64,000 nt of DNA from Oceanobacter kriegii DSM 6294 (GTDB taxonomy: Bacteria > Pseudomonadota > Gammaproteobacteria > Pseudomonadales > Oceanobacteraceae), in assembly GCF_000422845.1 (NCBI RefSeq), contig NZ_KE383931.1:467366-531365 (forward strand), given 5' to 3'. Below, piece by piece: positions 18,505 to 29,634 of this stretch. Positions within the stretch are counted from its first letter, which is position 1, and each line of letters opens with the position of its first letter. A program made the translations under genes and the position numbers. The notes beneath the pieces were generated by a model. It searched no databases. It had not been told where the DNA came from and saw only the letters and a program-made list of their open reading frames with translations.

Positions 18505-18965
18505 GCTGGCTCCATTACTCGTTCGGCACAGGTAATCAAAGCGGCGCAAGCCACTTCACCATCAACCAGAGAGCGACAATCGAACTTCCAGATACCACGA
18601 CGGCTGTTCACAAAGCGCGCTTCCAGAATCACCTGGTCACCCGGCACAATCGGACGCTTGAAACGGACGTTATCAGCACCGGCAAAGTAGTACAGCATGT
18701 TCGGGTCGCGTTCGCCGCCCAGCATGGTCATACCCAGCAGACCTGCGGACTGTGCCATGGCTTCCAGCAGCAGTACGCCTGGCATCACCGGGTGGCCCGG
18801 GAAGTGACCATTGAAAAATTCTTCGTTAATGGTGACGTTCTTGAGGGCGCGGATCACCGGGCCTTCTTCGGCATCAAGGTCTACGTCATTGATACGGTCG
18901 ACCAACAGGAATGGATAACGATGTGGCAAAAATTCCTGAACGGTCTGAATTGGTTGAGGGTACAT
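18501..18965 (-). CDS. fabZ: 3-hydroxyacyl-ACP dehydratase
   Basis: 154-residue hot-dog-fold dehydratase of fatty-acid elongation. [12 protein letters not shown] and the active-site block [21 protein letters not shown] (catalytic histidine in GHFP, glutamate in LLLEA) are intact. The start ATG 18965 overlaps the lpxD stop (TGATG). Sits in the lipid A cluster, where FabZ and LpxA compete for the same 3-hydroxyacyl-ACP pool. Confidence 0.96.
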   Translation of the reverse strand: MYPQPIQTVQEFLPHRYPFLLVDRINDVDLDAEEGPVIRALKNVTINEEFFNGHFPGHPVMPGVLLLEAMAQSAGLLGMTMLGGERDPNMLYYFAGADNVRFKRPIVPGDQVILEARFVNSRRGIWKFDCRSLVDGEVACAALITCAERVMEPA

Positions 18966-19987
18966 CAAGCGTTACCTTCTTGGCTTTTCTCTAGTTTCTG
19001 CAGCCGCTTGGCTATTGAATCGAGCTGTTTAAATCGTGCAGCGTTACGACGCCACTGTTTTGCAGGCATATGCGATGTGCCCGATGCGTACACACCCGGC
19101 TCATCAATAGAATTCGTTACCAGTGTCATACCCATGATATGCACACCGTCGGCCAGGCTCATATGGCCAGCCAGACCTGCACCACCGGCGATGGTGCAGT
19201 GTTTACCCACTTTGGTGCTACCGGCAAGACCAACACAGCCTGCCATGGCGGTCCCTTCTCCGATTTCACAGTTGTGGGCAATCTGAATCAGGTTATCCAG
19301 AATAACATTATCGGCAATCACGGTATCGCCCAACGCACCACGGTCGATGCAGGTATTGGAACCGATTTCAACGTCATTACCAATGCGCACACCACCCAAT
19401 TGGGCAATGCGTTCCCAGCGTCCCTGATCTGGCGCGTAGCCGAAACCATCGGCGCCAATAACGGTGCCGGATTGTACTCGAACACGGTGCCCAAGTGTTA
19501 CCTGATAATAGAGAGTAACGTTGGGATTCAAGATACAGTTGTCGCCAATGACACAGTCGTCGCCAACCACACAGCAGGCGCCGATTTCGGTATCGGCACC
19601 AATCACGGTGCGTTTGCCAATCACGGCATTGGGGCCAATAGAGACGTTTTCGCCAATCACCGCGCCCTCTTCAATCACAGCGGTCGGGTGAATGCTGCGG
19701 GAAGGGGCTGGACGGTTGTCGAACAACTGGGTGGTACGGGCGAAGGCCAGATACGGGTTGTCGGTGATCAACGCCACACCGGTAACCTGGTCGGCCAGTT
19801 CCGGCTTGATGATCACGGCACCCGCCGCCGTCACCGCCAGATCCTTTTGATAGGCTGGGTCGGACAGGAAGGCAACCTGCTCGCTGCTGGCAGCAGCCAG
19901 AGCAGCCACTCCCCGGATGACAAGGTTTCCATCACCGCGCAGTTCTGCGCCCAGATGGTCGGCAAGTTGGGAAGCGGTCAGCTCCAT
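18965..19987 (-). CDS. lpxD: UDP-3-O-acylglucosamine N-acyltransferase
   Basis: 340 residues. Third step of lipid A synthesis, adding the N-linked acyl chain. It has an N-terminal uridine-binding domain (about 1-100, ending [11 protein letters not shown]), a long hexapeptide-repeat helix, the [17 protein letters not shown] block and the catalytic histidine in [15 protein letters not shown] helical C-terminal extension follows ([14 protein letters not shown]). ATG start; 39 bases downstream of skp. Confidence 0.96.
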   Translation of the reverse strand: MELTASQLADHLGAELRGDGNLVIRGVAALAAASSEQVAFLSDPAYQKDLAVTAAGAVIIKPELADQVTGVALITDNPYLAFARTTQLFDNRPAPSRSIHPTAVIEEGAVIGENVSIGPNAVIGKRTVIGADTEIGACCVVGDDCVIGDNCILNPNVTLYYQVTLGHRVRVQSGTVIGADGFGYAPDQGRWERIAQLGGVRIGNDVEIGSNTCIDRGALGDTVIADNVILDNLIQIAHNCEIGEGTAMAGCVGLAGSTKVGKHCTIAGGAGLAGHMSLADGVHIMGMTLVTNSIDEPGVYASGTSHMPAKQWRRNAARFKQLDSIAKRLQKLEKSQEGNA

Positions 19988-20026
19988 TCGGTATTCCTTT
20001 TCAAATCAGGCAATCAGACCAGCTGA

Positions 20027-20518
20027 TTACTTTTTGTTCAAACGCTCAAGCAGTGGCTTGGTCAGGTCAACGGTCGGGTTGCTGTACACAACCGCACCGG
20101 CCTGCAAGACAACATCGTACTTGCCGTCTTCAATAATCGCTTTCAGAACCTCTTCCAGCTCTGGCAGTTTGGAACGGAAGAACTGCTGACGCCAGGCCTG
20201 ATCCTGTTTCTGCAGTTTTTCCATGTAGAACTGACGCTCACGGGCTTTTTCTTCAAAGTCCGCCGCCAGCTTGTCCAGTTCAGCCTGGCTCATGATGGCA
20301 GAGTCTTTTTCGCGCTTTTCACGCATCGCAACCAGCTGGCCTTCCAGGTCTTTCACCTTGCCAATGGCTTCCGCGTTGTCGGCTTCAAACTTTTTCGATG
20401 CTTCCTTGGCATCGTCAGACAGGAACAGTGCACGTTCCATATCCACTACGCCAACCTTGGCTTCTGCCATCGCCAGTGGCGACAGCAGCGCAACCATCAT
20501 CAGTACAACAAAACGCAT
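20027..20518 (-). CDS. skp: Periplasmic chaperone Skp (OmpH family)
   Basis: 163 residues, with a cleavable signal peptide (MRFVVLMMVALLSPLAMAEA). A long charged coiled coil forms the tentacles, and beta strands at both ends form the trimer core. It escorts unfolded outer-membrane proteins to BamA, whose gene lies immediately upstream in the same transcript (35-base gap). Confidence 0.93.
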   Translation of the reverse strand: MRFVVLMMVALLSPLAMAEAKVGVVDMERALFLSDDAKEASKKFEADNAEAIGKVKDLEGQLVAMREKREKDSAIMSQAELDKLAADFEEKARERQFYMEKLQKQDQAWRQQFFRSKLPELEEVLKAIIEDGKYDVVLQAGAVVYSNPTVDLTKPLLERLNKK

Positions 20519-20553
20519 TCCGGTGCTCCTTAAACAAGCAGTAAATTAATTCG

Positions 20554-23112
20554 TTAGAAGACCTGACCCAGAGAGAACTCGAAGCCTTCTGTATCGTCGT
20601 TACGCTGATCGTTCAGCGGGATCGAATACACAAACGTCAACGGACCAATCGCCGTAATCCAGGTCACACCAATACCGGTACTCAAACGCATGTCCGACAA
20701 ATTAAAGCCGGTATCACAGTACGGATGGCTGGTCAGATTTGGCACGTCAGCGTCATTCGGGGTGTAACAGTAGTCCGTAAACGCATTACCGGCGTCGAAG
20801 AAGGCCACACTACGCAGTTGGCTGCGATCTTCAACAAACGGGAATGGGAAAATCAGTTCGAACGATGTTTCTGCCAGCATATTGCCACCCAGGGAAGCCG
20901 GGGACTCGTAATACGCCGGAGCCGTTTCAACCGAACCGTCGGTACCGGTCTTGTAGACAGGCTTGTACTGGCTGGAGTTCGAATGACTTTCAGCAGCACC
21001 GTCTTCGTCGGTGGTGTACACCACGGTTGGCGCATCGCTGTCGTATACCGGACGACCCAGATCGTCGGTCTCGTACACTACGTCGCCATTGCTGTCGGTT
21101 TCGGCAACCGGCACTACGGTGTACTCAGGCAGACCTTTTGGTCCCAGGCTGTTGGAGCTGTAACCACGGATCGAACCCAGACCACCGGAGCGGTAGTTCT
21201 TGAAGAACGGCAGACGTTCGGTTTTGCCGTAGCCGTTGCCGTAACCCAACTCGGTACGGATGCGGAACGACCAGTCGCCAACAATCGGGAAATAATAGTT
21301 GGCGGTGTAGCCAATCTTGTAGGTGGTCAGGTCGCTGCCTGGCACGCCGATGTCGAGGGACAGTTTGTGTTCCATACCATCGGTCGGGAACATGCCTCGG
21401 TTGAGGCCATTGAAACGCCAGTTCAGACCCAGGGTGTATTCGTCGAAGTCGTCGCCATTTTCATCCAGGAACTCGAGGATTTCAGCCGGTACGGTTGAAC
21501 CTTCAAACATGCGGGTATTGGTGTAGCCAACGCTGGCCGACAAACGCTGCTGACGGGAAATCGGGTAACCGAAGGTGACGTTACCGCCTTTGGCGTTGGT
21601 CTGGTAATCGCTGACGGTGCTAAGGCTTTCGTAGTCGGTTTCACGGTAGAACAGGTTAAAGCCACGGCTAACACCATGAATGGTGTAGTACGGGTCGTAG
21701 AACGAGAAGTTGTACGACTGCACGGTATTGTTTTTCTGAACACTCATGCTCATGCGGTTACCGGTGCCGAGGAAGTTATTCTGGCTGACACTGGCGCCCA
21801 GAATCATACCGCTGCCGCCGGCATAACCGATGTTGAAGTTGAGGCTGCCGTTGAGCTGCTCTTCAACGTTGTAGTTCACATCAATCAGGTCATCTTCACC
21901 CGGAACAGATGGGGTATCGACGGTGACGGACTTGAAGAAGCCCAGCTGGTTCAGGCGGTTTTTACCGGCTTCAATCTTGTCGGTAGACGCCCAGCCGCCT
22001 TCCATCTGAACCATCTCACGACGCAGTACTTCGTCTTCGGTAGTTTCGTTACCGGTGATGTTGATGCTGCGCACGTAGGTGCGACGGCCCGGTTCAACGA
22101 AGAAGGTGACGTCTACTTCCAGCGAGTCATCGTCTGGCGTCGGATTACCGTCAACCTTGGCAAAGGTGTAACCATCGTTACCCAACAAGCGAATCATCGC
22201 CTCGCTGCTGGCAATCACCTTGCGGCGAGAGAAGGTCTCACCACTTTCAATCTTGTAGAGTTTGGTGAACTTGTCTTCATCCAGCACCAGATTACCGGCC
22301 AGCTTGATGTCACGAATGGTGTACACCTCGCCTTCGGACACACTGATGGTGATGTAAACACCGTCTTTTTCCGGCGCCAGAGAAACCTGGGTGGCTTCGA
22401 TGTTAAAGCGCAGGTAACCGCGGTCGTAGTACCAGGAGCGCAGACTTTCGAGATCGGCGGTCAGTTTTTCGCGGGAGTATTTATTATCACCGGCGTACCA
22501 GGACCAGAAGTTGGATTCCTGCAGAGTCAGCTGACCCAACAGCTCGTCGTCGGAAAACGCCTGGTTACCAACGATGTTGATATGGGCAATCTTGGCAACG
22601 TTGCCCTCGTCTACCTTGATGGTCAGGCCAACACGGTTACGTGGCAGCGGCTCCACTTCGGTGGTGATTTTGGCGTCGTAGCGGCCCTGAATAACGTACT
22701 GGCGCTCCAGTTCCAGCGCGATACGCTCCAGCGTCGAGCGCTTGAACACCATGCCTTCTGACAGACCCGCCGTCTTCAGGTTATCCAGCAGCACATCGTC
22801 GGGAATCGCAGAGTTACCGTCCAGCTCCAGCGAGGTGATGGTCGGCAGTTCAACCAATTGGAAAATCAGCACATTACCATCGCGGTACAACTGGATGTCG
22901 TTGAACAGCCCGGTTGCGAACAAACGGCTGGATACCGACGCCAGACGCTCACTGTCGACCGCATCGCCAACCGCAACAGGCAAACGTTCAAACACCGTAC
23001 CGGCGGAGACCCGCTGCAAACCTTCCAGGCGAATGTCTTCAATAACAAAGGAATCCGCCAGAGCGGCAGAAGAAACCAGCCCCAGCACCAGGGTTAAAAA
23101 CAGCGAGCGCAT
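20554..23112 (-). CDS. bamA: Outer membrane protein assembly factor BamA
   Basis: 852-residue Omp85 protein: signal peptide (about 1-19), five POTRA domains (about 20-420) and a 16-strand barrel ending in the aromatic FSLGQVF signature. It inserts beta-barrel proteins into the outer membrane. The conserved loop-6 motif is present (GSIRGYSS, near residue 650). The protein is some 40-55 residues longer than usual, because an acidic, Tyr/Asp/Ser-rich segment of about 70 residues (roughly 662-736) follows that motif before GGNMLAETSFEL. Standard position between rseP and skp. Confidence 0.96.
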   Translation of the reverse strand: MRSLFLTLVLGLVSSAALADSFVIEDIRLEGLQRVSAGTVFERLPVAVGDAVDSERLASVSSRLFATGLFNDIQLYRDGNVLIFQLVELPTITSLELDGNSAIPDDVLLDNLKTAGLSEGMVFKRSTLERIALELERQYVIQGRYDAKITTEVEPLPRNRVGLTIKVDEGNVAKIAHINIVGNQAFSDDELLGQLTLQESNFWSWYAGDNKYSREKLTADLESLRSWYYDRGYLRFNIEATQVSLAPEKDGVYITISVSEGEVYTIRDIKLAGNLVLDEDKFTKLYKIESGETFSRRKVIASSEAMIRLLGNDGYTFAKVDGNPTPDDDSLEVDVTFFVEPGRRTYVRSINITGNETTEDEVLRREMVQMEGGWASTDKIEAGKNRLNQLGFFKSVTVDTPSVPGEDDLIDVNYNVEEQLNGSLNFNIGYAGGSGMILGASVSQNNFLGTGNRMSMSVQKNNTVQSYNFSFYDPYYTIHGVSRGFNLFYRETDYESLSTVSDYQTNAKGGNVTFGYPISRQQRLSASVGYTNTRMFEGSTVPAEILEFLDENGDDFDEYTLGLNWRFNGLNRGMFPTDGMEHKLSLDIGVPGSDLTTYKIGYTANYYFPIVGDWSFRIRTELGYGNGYGKTERLPFFKNYRSGGLGSIRGYSSNSLGPKGLPEYTVVPVAETDSNGDVVYETDDLGRPVYDSDAPTVVYTTDEDGAAESHSNSSQYKPVYKTGTDGSVETAPAYYESPASLGGNMLAETSFELIFPFPFVEDRSQLRSVAFFDAGNAFTDYCYTPNDADVPNLTSHPYCDTGFNLSDMRLSTGIGVTWITAIGPLTFVYSIPLNDQRNDDTEGFEFSLGQVF

Positions 23113-23147
23113 GAAATACGTAAATCCAGTTTCGAGGCCCCGAGGGA

Positions 23148-24488
23148 TCAGAGCCGACCAATATCGTTGTAGAAAGCCACTGCCATCAGACTGAACAGCA
23201 GAAAAATCCCTACCTGCATGGCAACCGCCTGTACCCGTTCAGGTACCGGCTTGCCAATGATGCCCTCAATCGTATTGAACACAATATGACCACCATCCAG
23301 CATAGGCACTGGCAGCAGATTGAGAACGCCAAGCGAAACACTCAGCAAGGCGAGGAATTGAACAAAGGATTCAACCCCGCCCGACGCCGAAGCGCCGGCT
23401 ACTTTAGCAATGGTGATTGGGCCACTCAAGTTCTTTACCGAGAGATCCCCAGCCAGCATTTTCCAGAGAGATTCCAGAGTAAAAACAATAAGATCCCACG
23501 TTTTTGAGCAAGCTTTCAGAAACGCCGAGAACGGGTCCAGAGAGCTGGTACTGAGCCATGAAGACGGCACTTCCGGCTGTACCGTACCGACTCCGGCAAA
23601 GCCAGTGACTTCGCCATCGGCCTGTTCGCGGGAGCCCGGCGTCAGCTGCAATTCGATGGTACTGCCATCACGCTGAACGGTGGTCAGCAGGGTCTGACCC
23701 GGGCTTTGCTGAACAATCCTGACCCAATCAAACCAATCCTTTACATCTTCGCCATCAACAGCAACCACCTTGTCACCCACTTGCAGACCGGCTTGCTCGG
23801 CGGCACTGTCTTCAACCACCGAACCAATCAGAGCCGGTACTTCCAGACGGCGAGGCTGAAACCCAAGACTGCCCATCAGGTCTGGCTGATCGGTGTCTGA
23901 CTGCCAGTTTTCAATCGGCAGACTGACTTCTCGCACAATGCGGTTGCTGTCTTGCAGCGAAAGCTCAATCTGGCCGGTCTCGCCCAGATGGTCGATCAAA
24001 CGCCAGTTCACGTCTTCCCAGGTTGAGGTTTCATGGCCATCGACCGCAACAATACGATCACCAGACTGCACACCGGCCTGCCAGGCAACCGAGTCCGGGG
24101 TAACGTCACCAATTTGCGAAATGACACCTGTGGTGCCGATGGCATACAACAGCCAATACACCACAATGGTAAAAATAAAGTTCGCGAAGGGACCGGCAGC
24201 CGCAATGAAATTACGCTGGGCGACGGTTTTGGAATTGAAACTTTCGTGGCGCAGGTTATCGGCCACCGGGGTTTCACGCTCGTCGAGCATTTTGACGTAG
24301 CCACCCAGCGGCAAAGGGGCCACCGAGTAGGCCGTGCCCAGTTTGTCCTTGACCTCAAACAGGGGTTTACCGAAACCGACGGAAAATCTCAGCACCTTGA
24401 CGCCACAGCGACGAGCAGCCCAGAAATGGCCGTATTCATGCACCACCACCAACAGGCTGATGGCGACGATAAACCACAGGATTGTCAC
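23148..24488 (-). CDS. rseP: Site-2 zinc metalloprotease RseP
   Basis: 446-residue intramembrane protease that cuts anti-sigma factor RseA, releasing sigma-E during envelope stress. The zinc site is HEYGH (residues 17-21) in the first helix and LDGGH near 400. Two PDZ domains lie between, each with a ligand-binding G-D-x-I/V-V-A-V-D-G loop. GTG start overlapping the dxr stop (GTGA). Its place beside bamA links proteolysis and outer-membrane assembly. Confidence 0.95.
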   Translation of the reverse strand: MTILWFIVAISLLVVVHEYGHFWAARRCGVKVLRFSVGFGKPLFEVKDKLGTAYSVAPLPLGGYVKMLDERETPVADNLRHESFNSKTVAQRNFIAAAGPFANFIFTIVVYWLLYAIGTTGVISQIGDVTPDSVAWQAGVQSGDRIVAVDGHETSTWEDVNWRLIDHLGETGQIELSLQDSNRIVREVSLPIENWQSDTDQPDLMGSLGFQPRRLEVPALIGSVVEDSAAEQAGLQVGDKVVAVDGEDVKDWFDWVRIVQQSPGQTLLTTVQRDGSTIELQLTPGSREQADGEVTGFAGVGTVQPEVPSSWLSTSSLDPFSAFLKACSKTWDLIVFTLESLWKMLAGDLSVKNLSGPITIAKVAGASASGGVESFVQFLALLSVSLGVLNLLPVPMLDGGHIVFNTIEGIIGKPVPERVQAVAMQVGIFLLFSLMAVAFYNDIGRL

Positions 24489-25693
24489 GAACCTACCTCA
24501 TTCAAACCAGCGTGCGGAAAGTCTTTGGTGAGCAGCCGATTGGCCGTCTCACGCGCCCACTCGTCGGCCGCCAACACGGTGTCCAAATGACCAATAGCCA
24601 CCGGCACGTGCTCGGCCATGACCGACTGAACCAGCCTTGGAATGTCAGTAAAGGCAATTTGTTCCCGCAAAAATGCATCCACCGCCACTTCATTGGCCGC
24701 ATTCAGCACCGCGGGCATGGTCATGCCGGTTTCAAACGCCTGACGGGCAAGTGCCAGCGCCGGGAAGGTCACTTCATCGGCGGGTTCAAAATCAAGTCGG
24801 GCAATCTCGAACAGATCCAACGATGCCACACCCGCTTCGATACGCTCAGGCCACGCCATGCCATAGGCAATCGGGGTGCGCATATCGGGCTGTCCCAGTT
24901 CGGCAATCACCGAACCGTCGTTGTATTGCACCATGCTGTGAATCACGCTTTGCGGGTGAACCACCACCTGCACGTCATTGGCTGCACAGTTAAACAGGAA
25001 ACAAGCCTCAATCAACTCAAGGCCCTTGTTCATCAAGGTGGCAGAATCGACGGAGATCTTCTGCCCCATTGACCAATTGGGATGCGCCACCGCCTGCGCA
25101 GGGGTAACGGCATCCAGTTTGTCTGCCGCCCAACCCCGAAACGGACCACCGGAGGCTGTCAGCAAAATCTTGCGAATACCGTGTTGGGAGAAGTCTCCCG
25201 AGTAAGCCACTGGCATCGACTGAAAAATGGCGTTGTGCTCACTGTCGATGGGCAGCAGCTCAGCACCGCCATCACGGACCGCCTGCATAAACAGCGGCCC
25301 AGCCATGACCAGCGCTTCCTTGTTGGCCAGCAACACCCGTTTGCCCGCCTGCGCCGCCGCCAGTGTTGGCAACAAACCTGCCGCACCAACAATGGCCGCC
25401 ATCACCTGATGCACGTCGTCATGACGCGACACCATGGCAAGATTGTCGGCACCGGCCAGTACCTGTGTTGCATGATTGGAAGGCAGCAAGGTTTTAAGCC
25501 TGGCCGCCGCGTCTTCATTGGCCATCACCGCAAAGACCGGCTCAAACTGCAGTACCTGCTCGGCCATCTTGTCAGCGCTGCTGGAGGCCGTCAGGGCAAA
25601 GGCGCGGTATTTGTCCGGGTGACGAGCAATCACATCCAGCGTGCTACAACCAATGGAACCGGTCGACCCCAGCACGGTGACGTTGTTGATCAC
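24485..25693 (-). CDS. dxr: 1-deoxy-D-xylulose 5-phosphate reductoisomerase
   Basis: 402 residues. Second step of the MEP isoprenoid pathway, NADPH-dependent. It has the N-terminal nucleotide loop [26 protein letters not shown], metal-ligand block [11 protein letters not shown], and TASGGPFRG with downstream [27 protein letters not shown]. The start is taken as GTG 25693, forming a GTGA overlap with the cdsA stop. Supplies precursors for UppS encoded two genes upstream. Confidence 0.96.
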   Translation of the reverse strand: MINNVTVLGSTGSIGCSTLDVIARHPDKYRAFALTASSSADKMAEQVLQFEPVFAVMANEDAAARLKTLLPSNHATQVLAGADNLAMVSRHDDVHQVMAAIVGAAGLLPTLAAAQAGKRVLLANKEALVMAGPLFMQAVRDGGAELLPIDSEHNAIFQSMPVAYSGDFSQHGIRKILLTASGGPFRGWAADKLDAVTPAQAVAHPNWSMGQKISVDSATLMNKGLELIEACFLFNCAANDVQVVVHPQSVIHSMVQYNDGSVIAELGQPDMRTPIAYGMAWPERIEAGVASLDLFEIARLDFEPADEVTFPALALARQAFETGMTMPAVLNAANEVAVDAFLREQIAFTDIPRLVQSVMAEHVPVAIGHLDTVLAADEWARETANRLLTKDFPHAGLNEVGS

Positions 25694-26535
25694 TTGGCAA
25701 ATCCCCAATCAAGCAAATAGATGCACAAGGCGAAGACAGGTACCGCGGCAGCCATGCTGTCGATGCGGTCCAGCACACCCCCATGACCCGGCAACAGCGA
25801 GGAGCTGTCCTTGATGCCGCGGTGACGTTTCATCATGCTTTCGACCAGATCACCCAGTACAGACACCACCATGGTCACCATGGCAATCACCACCATTTGC
25901 ACGTAGTCGGCCTGACTCATTGACTGCAACCAGCGATCCAGCCCCAAACCGAACAGCAAGGCCACCACCGCGGAGGTCACCAGACCACCCCAGAAACCGG
26001 CCCAGGACTTGCCCGGACTGACGTTCGGCGCCAGTTTGCTGTTGCCCCACTTCTTGCCCGCAAAATAAGCACCGGTATCGGCGCCCCAGACAATCAGCAT
26101 GACGAACACAATCAGCAATGAACTGTGCGGCTGCATTTTCAGATGCATAAAGCCAACCCACATGGGCAGCAACACGCACAAACCAAGGATGGCCCGGATC
26201 GGCCGCGAGGTCCAAAGCGAGGTTCCTTGTGGGTAATGGCGAACCAACGCAAAGGCGATGACCCACCAGAAGGCTCCGACAGTGAGGAAATACACCACCA
26301 CCTCGGGGATGAAGTAGTAGGCTCTGGCGGTTATGTACAAGCACACAAACACCAGAAAGGCGTAGCCAACACGGCCCCAACGCCGTTCATAGCCGGCGAT
26401 ATTGGCCCATTCCCAGGCTCCGAGCGTCGCAATAGCGGCGATAAAAATGGCGAATTGTTTCAGCGGCAAGAAGAAAATGCCGATGATCATCAAGGGAGCA
26501 AGCACCAGAGCGGTGATGACACGCTGTTTAAACAC
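25690..26535 (-). CDS. cdsA: Phosphatidate cytidylyltransferase
   Basis: 281-residue polytopic inner-membrane enzyme making CDP-diacylglycerol from CTP and phosphatidate. About eight hydrophobic helices; the C-terminal family signature is visible ([19 protein letters not shown] followed by [12 protein letters not shown]). GTG start overlapping the uppS end by 8 bases. Confidence 0.95.
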   Translation of the reverse strand: MFKQRVITALVLAPLMIIGIFFLPLKQFAIFIAAIATLGAWEWANIAGYERRWGRVGYAFLVFVCLYITARAYYFIPEVVVYFLTVGAFWWVIAFALVRHYPQGTSLWTSRPIRAILGLCVLLPMWVGFMHLKMQPHSSLLIVFVMLIVWGADTGAYFAGKKWGNSKLAPNVSPGKSWAGFWGGLVTSAVVALLFGLGLDRWLQSMSQADYVQMVVIAMVTMVVSVLGDLVESMMKRHRGIKDSSSLLPGHGGVLDRIDSMAAAVPVFALCIYLLDWGFAK

Positions 26536-27295
26536 TGCCAGCAGATTCCTTCAACTGGTCGTCCGTTCGGCCAAAGCGTCGGGTTCTGGAATAAAAAGCA
26601 TCCAGCGCCTTGCGATATTCGTCTTCCTTGAAGTCAGGCCAGAAAACGGGACTGAAATAAAGTTCACTGTAGGCGGCTTGCCACAGCATGAAGTTACTGA
26701 TTCGCTGCTCTCCACCGGTCCGAATCATCAGATCCGGGGCAGGCAGTTCATTCAACCAGGTGTAGCGATGAATGGTCTGCTCGTCGATGGTGTCAGGGTC
26801 CAGCGAGCCGTCACGTACCGCCAATGCAACCTGTTTACAGGCCTGGGCAATGTCCCACTGACCGCCATAATTGGCAGCAACAACCAGCGTCAGACCGGTG
26901 TTGTTGGCCGTGAGCGTTTCGGCGTCACGAATCAGCTTCTGGATACGTTCGGAGAATCCGGTCTTGTCACCCATCACAATCAATTTCAGATTGTTGCGAT
27001 GCAAGCGTTTCACCTCGCGCTCAAGCGCAATGGTAAACAGCTGCATCAGGGCAGAGACCTCGTTGGCAGGGCGGCGCCAGTTTTCACTGGAGAAAGCAAA
27101 AAGAGTCAGCACTTCTACCCCTTCACGGGCAGACTGCTCAACCACTTTTTTCACCGCGTCAACGCCAGCCTTATGGCCAGCGATGCCTGGCATCAGGCGT
27201 TTTTTGGCCCAGCGGTTGTTGCCATCCATGATGATGGCAACGTGCCGGGGGGCGCAGCCCTGAGCTGCACCCTGATCATTGATACTGGTAGACAT
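26528..27295 (-). CDS. uppS: Undecaprenyl diphosphate synthase
   Basis: 255-residue cis-prenyltransferase that builds the C55 lipid carrier for cell-wall and O-antigen synthesis. The active-site block IIMDGNNRWAKKR carries the essential aspartate, LFAFSSENWRRP follows, and the C-terminal LMIRTGGEQRISNFMLWQ with YSELYF is typical. ATG start, 9 bases after frr. Transcribed with dxr and cdsA. Confidence 0.96.
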   Translation of the reverse strand: MSTSINDQGAAQGCAPRHVAIIMDGNNRWAKKRLMPGIAGHKAGVDAVKKVVEQSAREGVEVLTLFAFSSENWRRPANEVSALMQLFTIALEREVKRLHRNNLKLIVMGDKTGFSERIQKLIRDAETLTANNTGLTLVVAANYGGQWDIAQACKQVALAVRDGSLDPDTIDEQTIHRYTWLNELPAPDLMIRTGGEQRISNFMLWQAAYSELYFSPVFWPDFKEDEYRKALDAFYSRTRRFGRTDDQLKESAGSV

Positions 27296-27304
27296 CCGGA
27301 CTGA

Positions 27305-27862
27305 TCAGACCTCCATGAGGTCCTTTTCTTTCTGAGCCAGATGCTCTTCAACCTGAGCAATGTACTTGTCGGTCAGTTTCTGGATCTGATCTTCACCGCC
27401 GCGCTCTTCGTCTTCAGAGATCATTTTCTCTTTCAGAAGATCCTTGATGCTGCTGTTGGCATCACGACGGATGTTACGGATAGAGACACGGCCCTTTTCA
27501 GCTTCCGCACGAGCTTGCTTGATGAAATCCTTACGGGTTTCTTCAGTCAGCATTGGCATGGCCAGGCGAATGGTGTCGCCGGAGGTGTTCGGGTTCAGGC
27601 CCAGATCGGATTTCAGAATGGCGCGTTCGATAACCTGCACCATGTTCTTTTCCCAAGGGTTGATCGCCAGTGTACGGCCGTCTTCAACGATGATGTTGGC
27701 AGCCTGGGCAACCGGAGTCTCGGTACCGTAGTAATCTACCTTGATGTTATCCAGGATGGCTGGATTGGCACGGCCAGTACGGACACGCTTGAAAGCTTCC
27801 AACAGAGCGCCAATGCTCTTCTGCATACGTTCGTCGGCGTCTTGCTTGATTTCTTCGATCAT
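27305..27862 (-). CDS. frr: Ribosome recycling factor
   Basis: 185-residue L-shaped factor that, with EF-G, splits post-termination ribosomes. It has the standard length, with conserved [42 protein letters not shown] and [15 protein letters not shown]. Two bases after pyrH, within the rpsB-tsf-pyrH-frr order universal in this group. Confidence 0.97.
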   Translation of the reverse strand: MIEEIKQDADERMQKSIGALLEAFKRVRTGRANPAILDNIKVDYYGTETPVAQAANIIVEDGRTLAINPWEKNMVQVIERAILKSDLGLNPNTSGDTIRLAMPMLTEETRKDFIKQARAEAEKGRVSIRNIRRDANSSIKDLLKEKMISEDEERGGEDQIQKLTDKYIAQVEEHLAQKEKDLMEV

Positions 27863-27864
27863 GC

Positions 27865-28599
27865 TCAGTTTTCCTCACTAACAATCAGAGTACCGTCACT
27901 GCCGCCAGTAACCAGACGGGCCAGCACTCCCATTTCATTCATATCGTATACACGCAGTGGCATGCTGTGGTCTCGCGCCAGACAAATCGCCGTGAGATCC
28001 ATCACGCCCAGCTGCTTCTCCAGTACTTCCTGATAGGTCAGGCTGTCGTACTTGGTGGCGGTCGGGTCTTTTTTCGGATCCGAAGTATACACACCATCGA
28101 CGTTGGTGGCTTTCATTACCACGTCGGCATTGATCTCAATACCACGCAAACAGGCTGCAGAGTCGGTTGTGAAGAACGGGTTGCCGGTACCGGCAGAGAA
28201 AATAACCACATCACCCTGCTCCAGCGCGCGGATGGCGCTACGGCGATCGTAGTGATCAACCACACCGCTCATTGGAATGGCGGACATCACACGAGTGGTG
28301 ATGTTGGCACGTTCCAACGCATCACGCATGGCCAGCGCGTTCATTACAGTCGCCAGCATGCCCATGTGGTCGCCAGCAACGCGATCCAGGCCCGCTTCGC
28401 TCAGCTGCTTGCCACGGAACAGGTTACCACCACCGATCACCAGACCGACCTGTACGCCAATGCCCTTCAGCTGACCAATTTCGAGCGCCATGCGATCGAG
28501 TACCTTGGGGTCAATACCGAAATCGAGCTCGCCCATCAGGGCCTCGCCACTCAGTTTCAGAAGAATACGTTTGTATTTAGGGCTTTGGTGTTTGGACAT
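27865..28599 (-). CDS. pyrH: UMP kinase
   Basis: 244-residue hexameric bacterial UMP kinase (amino-acid kinase fold) for pyrimidine nucleotide synthesis. It has [21 protein letters not shown]-type loop [43 protein letters not shown] and [17 protein letters not shown]. Allosteric GTP/UTP control is usual in the family. Follows tsf after a 93-base gap containing hairpins. Confidence 0.97.
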   Translation of the reverse strand: MSKHQSPKYKRILLKLSGEALMGELDFGIDPKVLDRMALEIGQLKGIGVQVGLVIGGGNLFRGKQLSEAGLDRVAGDHMGMLATVMNALAMRDALERANITTRVMSAIPMSGVVDHYDRRSAIRALEQGDVVIFSAGTGNPFFTTDSAACLRGIEINADVVMKATNVDGVYTSDPKKDPTATKYDSLTYQEVLEKQLGVMDLTAICLARDHSMPLRVYDMNEMGVLARLVTGGSDGTLIVSEEN

Positions 28600-28630
28600 G
28601 ATCGACTCCGTGAGCGTAATTCGGATACAA

Positions 28631-28684
28631 ATATGCCGGGAAACCCCGGCATATGGAATATTGGGACAGGGACAAGCCTGCCCC
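28631..28684 (-). promoter_or_regulatory. Two hairpins between tsf and pyrH
   Basis: ATATGCCGGG-aaac-CCCGGCATAT at 28631-28654, and GGG-a-CAGG paired with CCTG-c-CCC at 28663-28684. Neither has a strong T-run on the minus strand, so they may serve as RNA-stability or processing structures, not full terminators. Confidence 0.4.
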
Positions 28685-28692
28685 GAATAAAA

Positions 28693-29547
28693 TCAGCCTT
28701 TCAGCTGAGCAGCTACTTCAGCAGCGAAGTCTACTTCTGCAACTTCAATGCCTTCACCTACTTCCAGACGGATGAAAGTAACGATTTCGGCATCAGCAGC
28801 TTTGGCCAGCTGACCAACAGTCTGATCAGGGTTTTTAACAAATGGCTGTTCAACCAGGCTGTTCTCTTTCAGGAACTTGTTGATACGGCCACCCATCATT
28901 TTTTCAACGATGGCTTCAGGCTTGCCTTCCATATCAGGCTGGGCCTTGATGATGTCTTTTTCAGCTTCTACAACATCAGCTGGCATGTCTTCTGGACGTA
29001 CAACGCGTGGGTTGGACGCAGTAACGTGCATAGCGATGTCTTTAGCCAGCTCTTCGTTGCCACCTTTCAGAGCAACAACACAGCCAACTTTACCGTTGGA
29101 GTGCAGGTAAGCACCAACAACGTCAGATTCGATCACGGCTGGACGACGAACAGTGATGTTTTCACCGATCTTCTGAACCAGACCCATACGAGCTTCTTCC
29201 AGCTCACCTTCCATCAGCTTGGCAACGTCGGTTTCGCGGGTTTCAGCCAGTTTGGCAACAACCTGATCAGCGAAAGCAGCGAAGTTGGCATCGCCAGCGG
29301 CGAAGTCGGTTTCGGAGTTAACTTCAACAACGAAAGCCACACCGTCCTGGGTGATGATGCGCAGCTTGCCTTCGGCAGCAGTACGATCAGCTTTCTTGGC
29401 AGCTTTCAGACCAGAGTTCTTACGCAGGTCTTCAATTGCCTTGTCGATGTCACCGTCGTTAGCAACCAGAGCTTTTTTACACTCCAGCATGCCCAGACCA
29501 GTACGTTCACGCAGTTCTTTTACCAGAGCAGCAGATACACCCGCCAT
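28693..29547 (-). CDS. tsf: Elongation factor Ts
   Basis: 284-residue guanine-nucleotide exchange factor for EF-Tu. It has the N-terminal UBA-like domain ([19 protein letters not shown]), the central TDFAA core and two dimerisation subdomains. The start is taken at ATG 29547 (MAGVSAALV), with GGATTG upstream; the short in-frame extension to 29562 is unlikely. Follows rpsB across a terminator-like hairpin. Confidence 0.97.
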   Translation of the reverse strand: MAGVSAALVKELRERTGLGMLECKKALVANDGDIDKAIEDLRKNSGLKAAKKADRTAAEGKLRIITQDGVAFVVEVNSETDFAAGDANFAAFADQVVAKLAETRETDVAKLMEGELEEARMGLVQKIGENITVRRPAVIESDVVGAYLHSNGKVGCVVALKGGNEELAKDIAMHVTASNPRVVRPEDMPADVVEAEKDIIKAQPDMEGKPEAIVEKMMGGRINKFLKENSLVEQPFVKNPDQTVGQLAKAADAEIVTFIRLEVGEGIEVAEVDFAAEVAAQLKG

Positions 29548-29592
29548 AATCCCAATCCTCAAAAATTACTTGTCTACAAATTCTTTCTTTAA

Positions 29593-29616
29593 AAAAAGGG
29601 GGCAAGCCCCCTTTTT
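29593..29616 (-). terminator. Attenuator-like hairpin between rpsB and tsf
   Basis: AAAAAGGGGG (29593-29602), loop CAAG, CCCCCTTTTT (29607-29616). On the minus strand the stem ends in a T-run, so it fits a partial terminator that sets S2 above EF-Ts, as is known for rpsB-tsf in enterics. The A-T pairs also allow action on the plus strand. Confidence 0.75.
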
Positions 29617-29634
29617 CGCGCGCTGAGAGTCGAA

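Noticed and set aside
27967..29592. Plus-strand open frame of about 540 codons
   Set aside because: Antisense to both pyrH and tsf and crossing their intergenic gap, with no recognisable domains.
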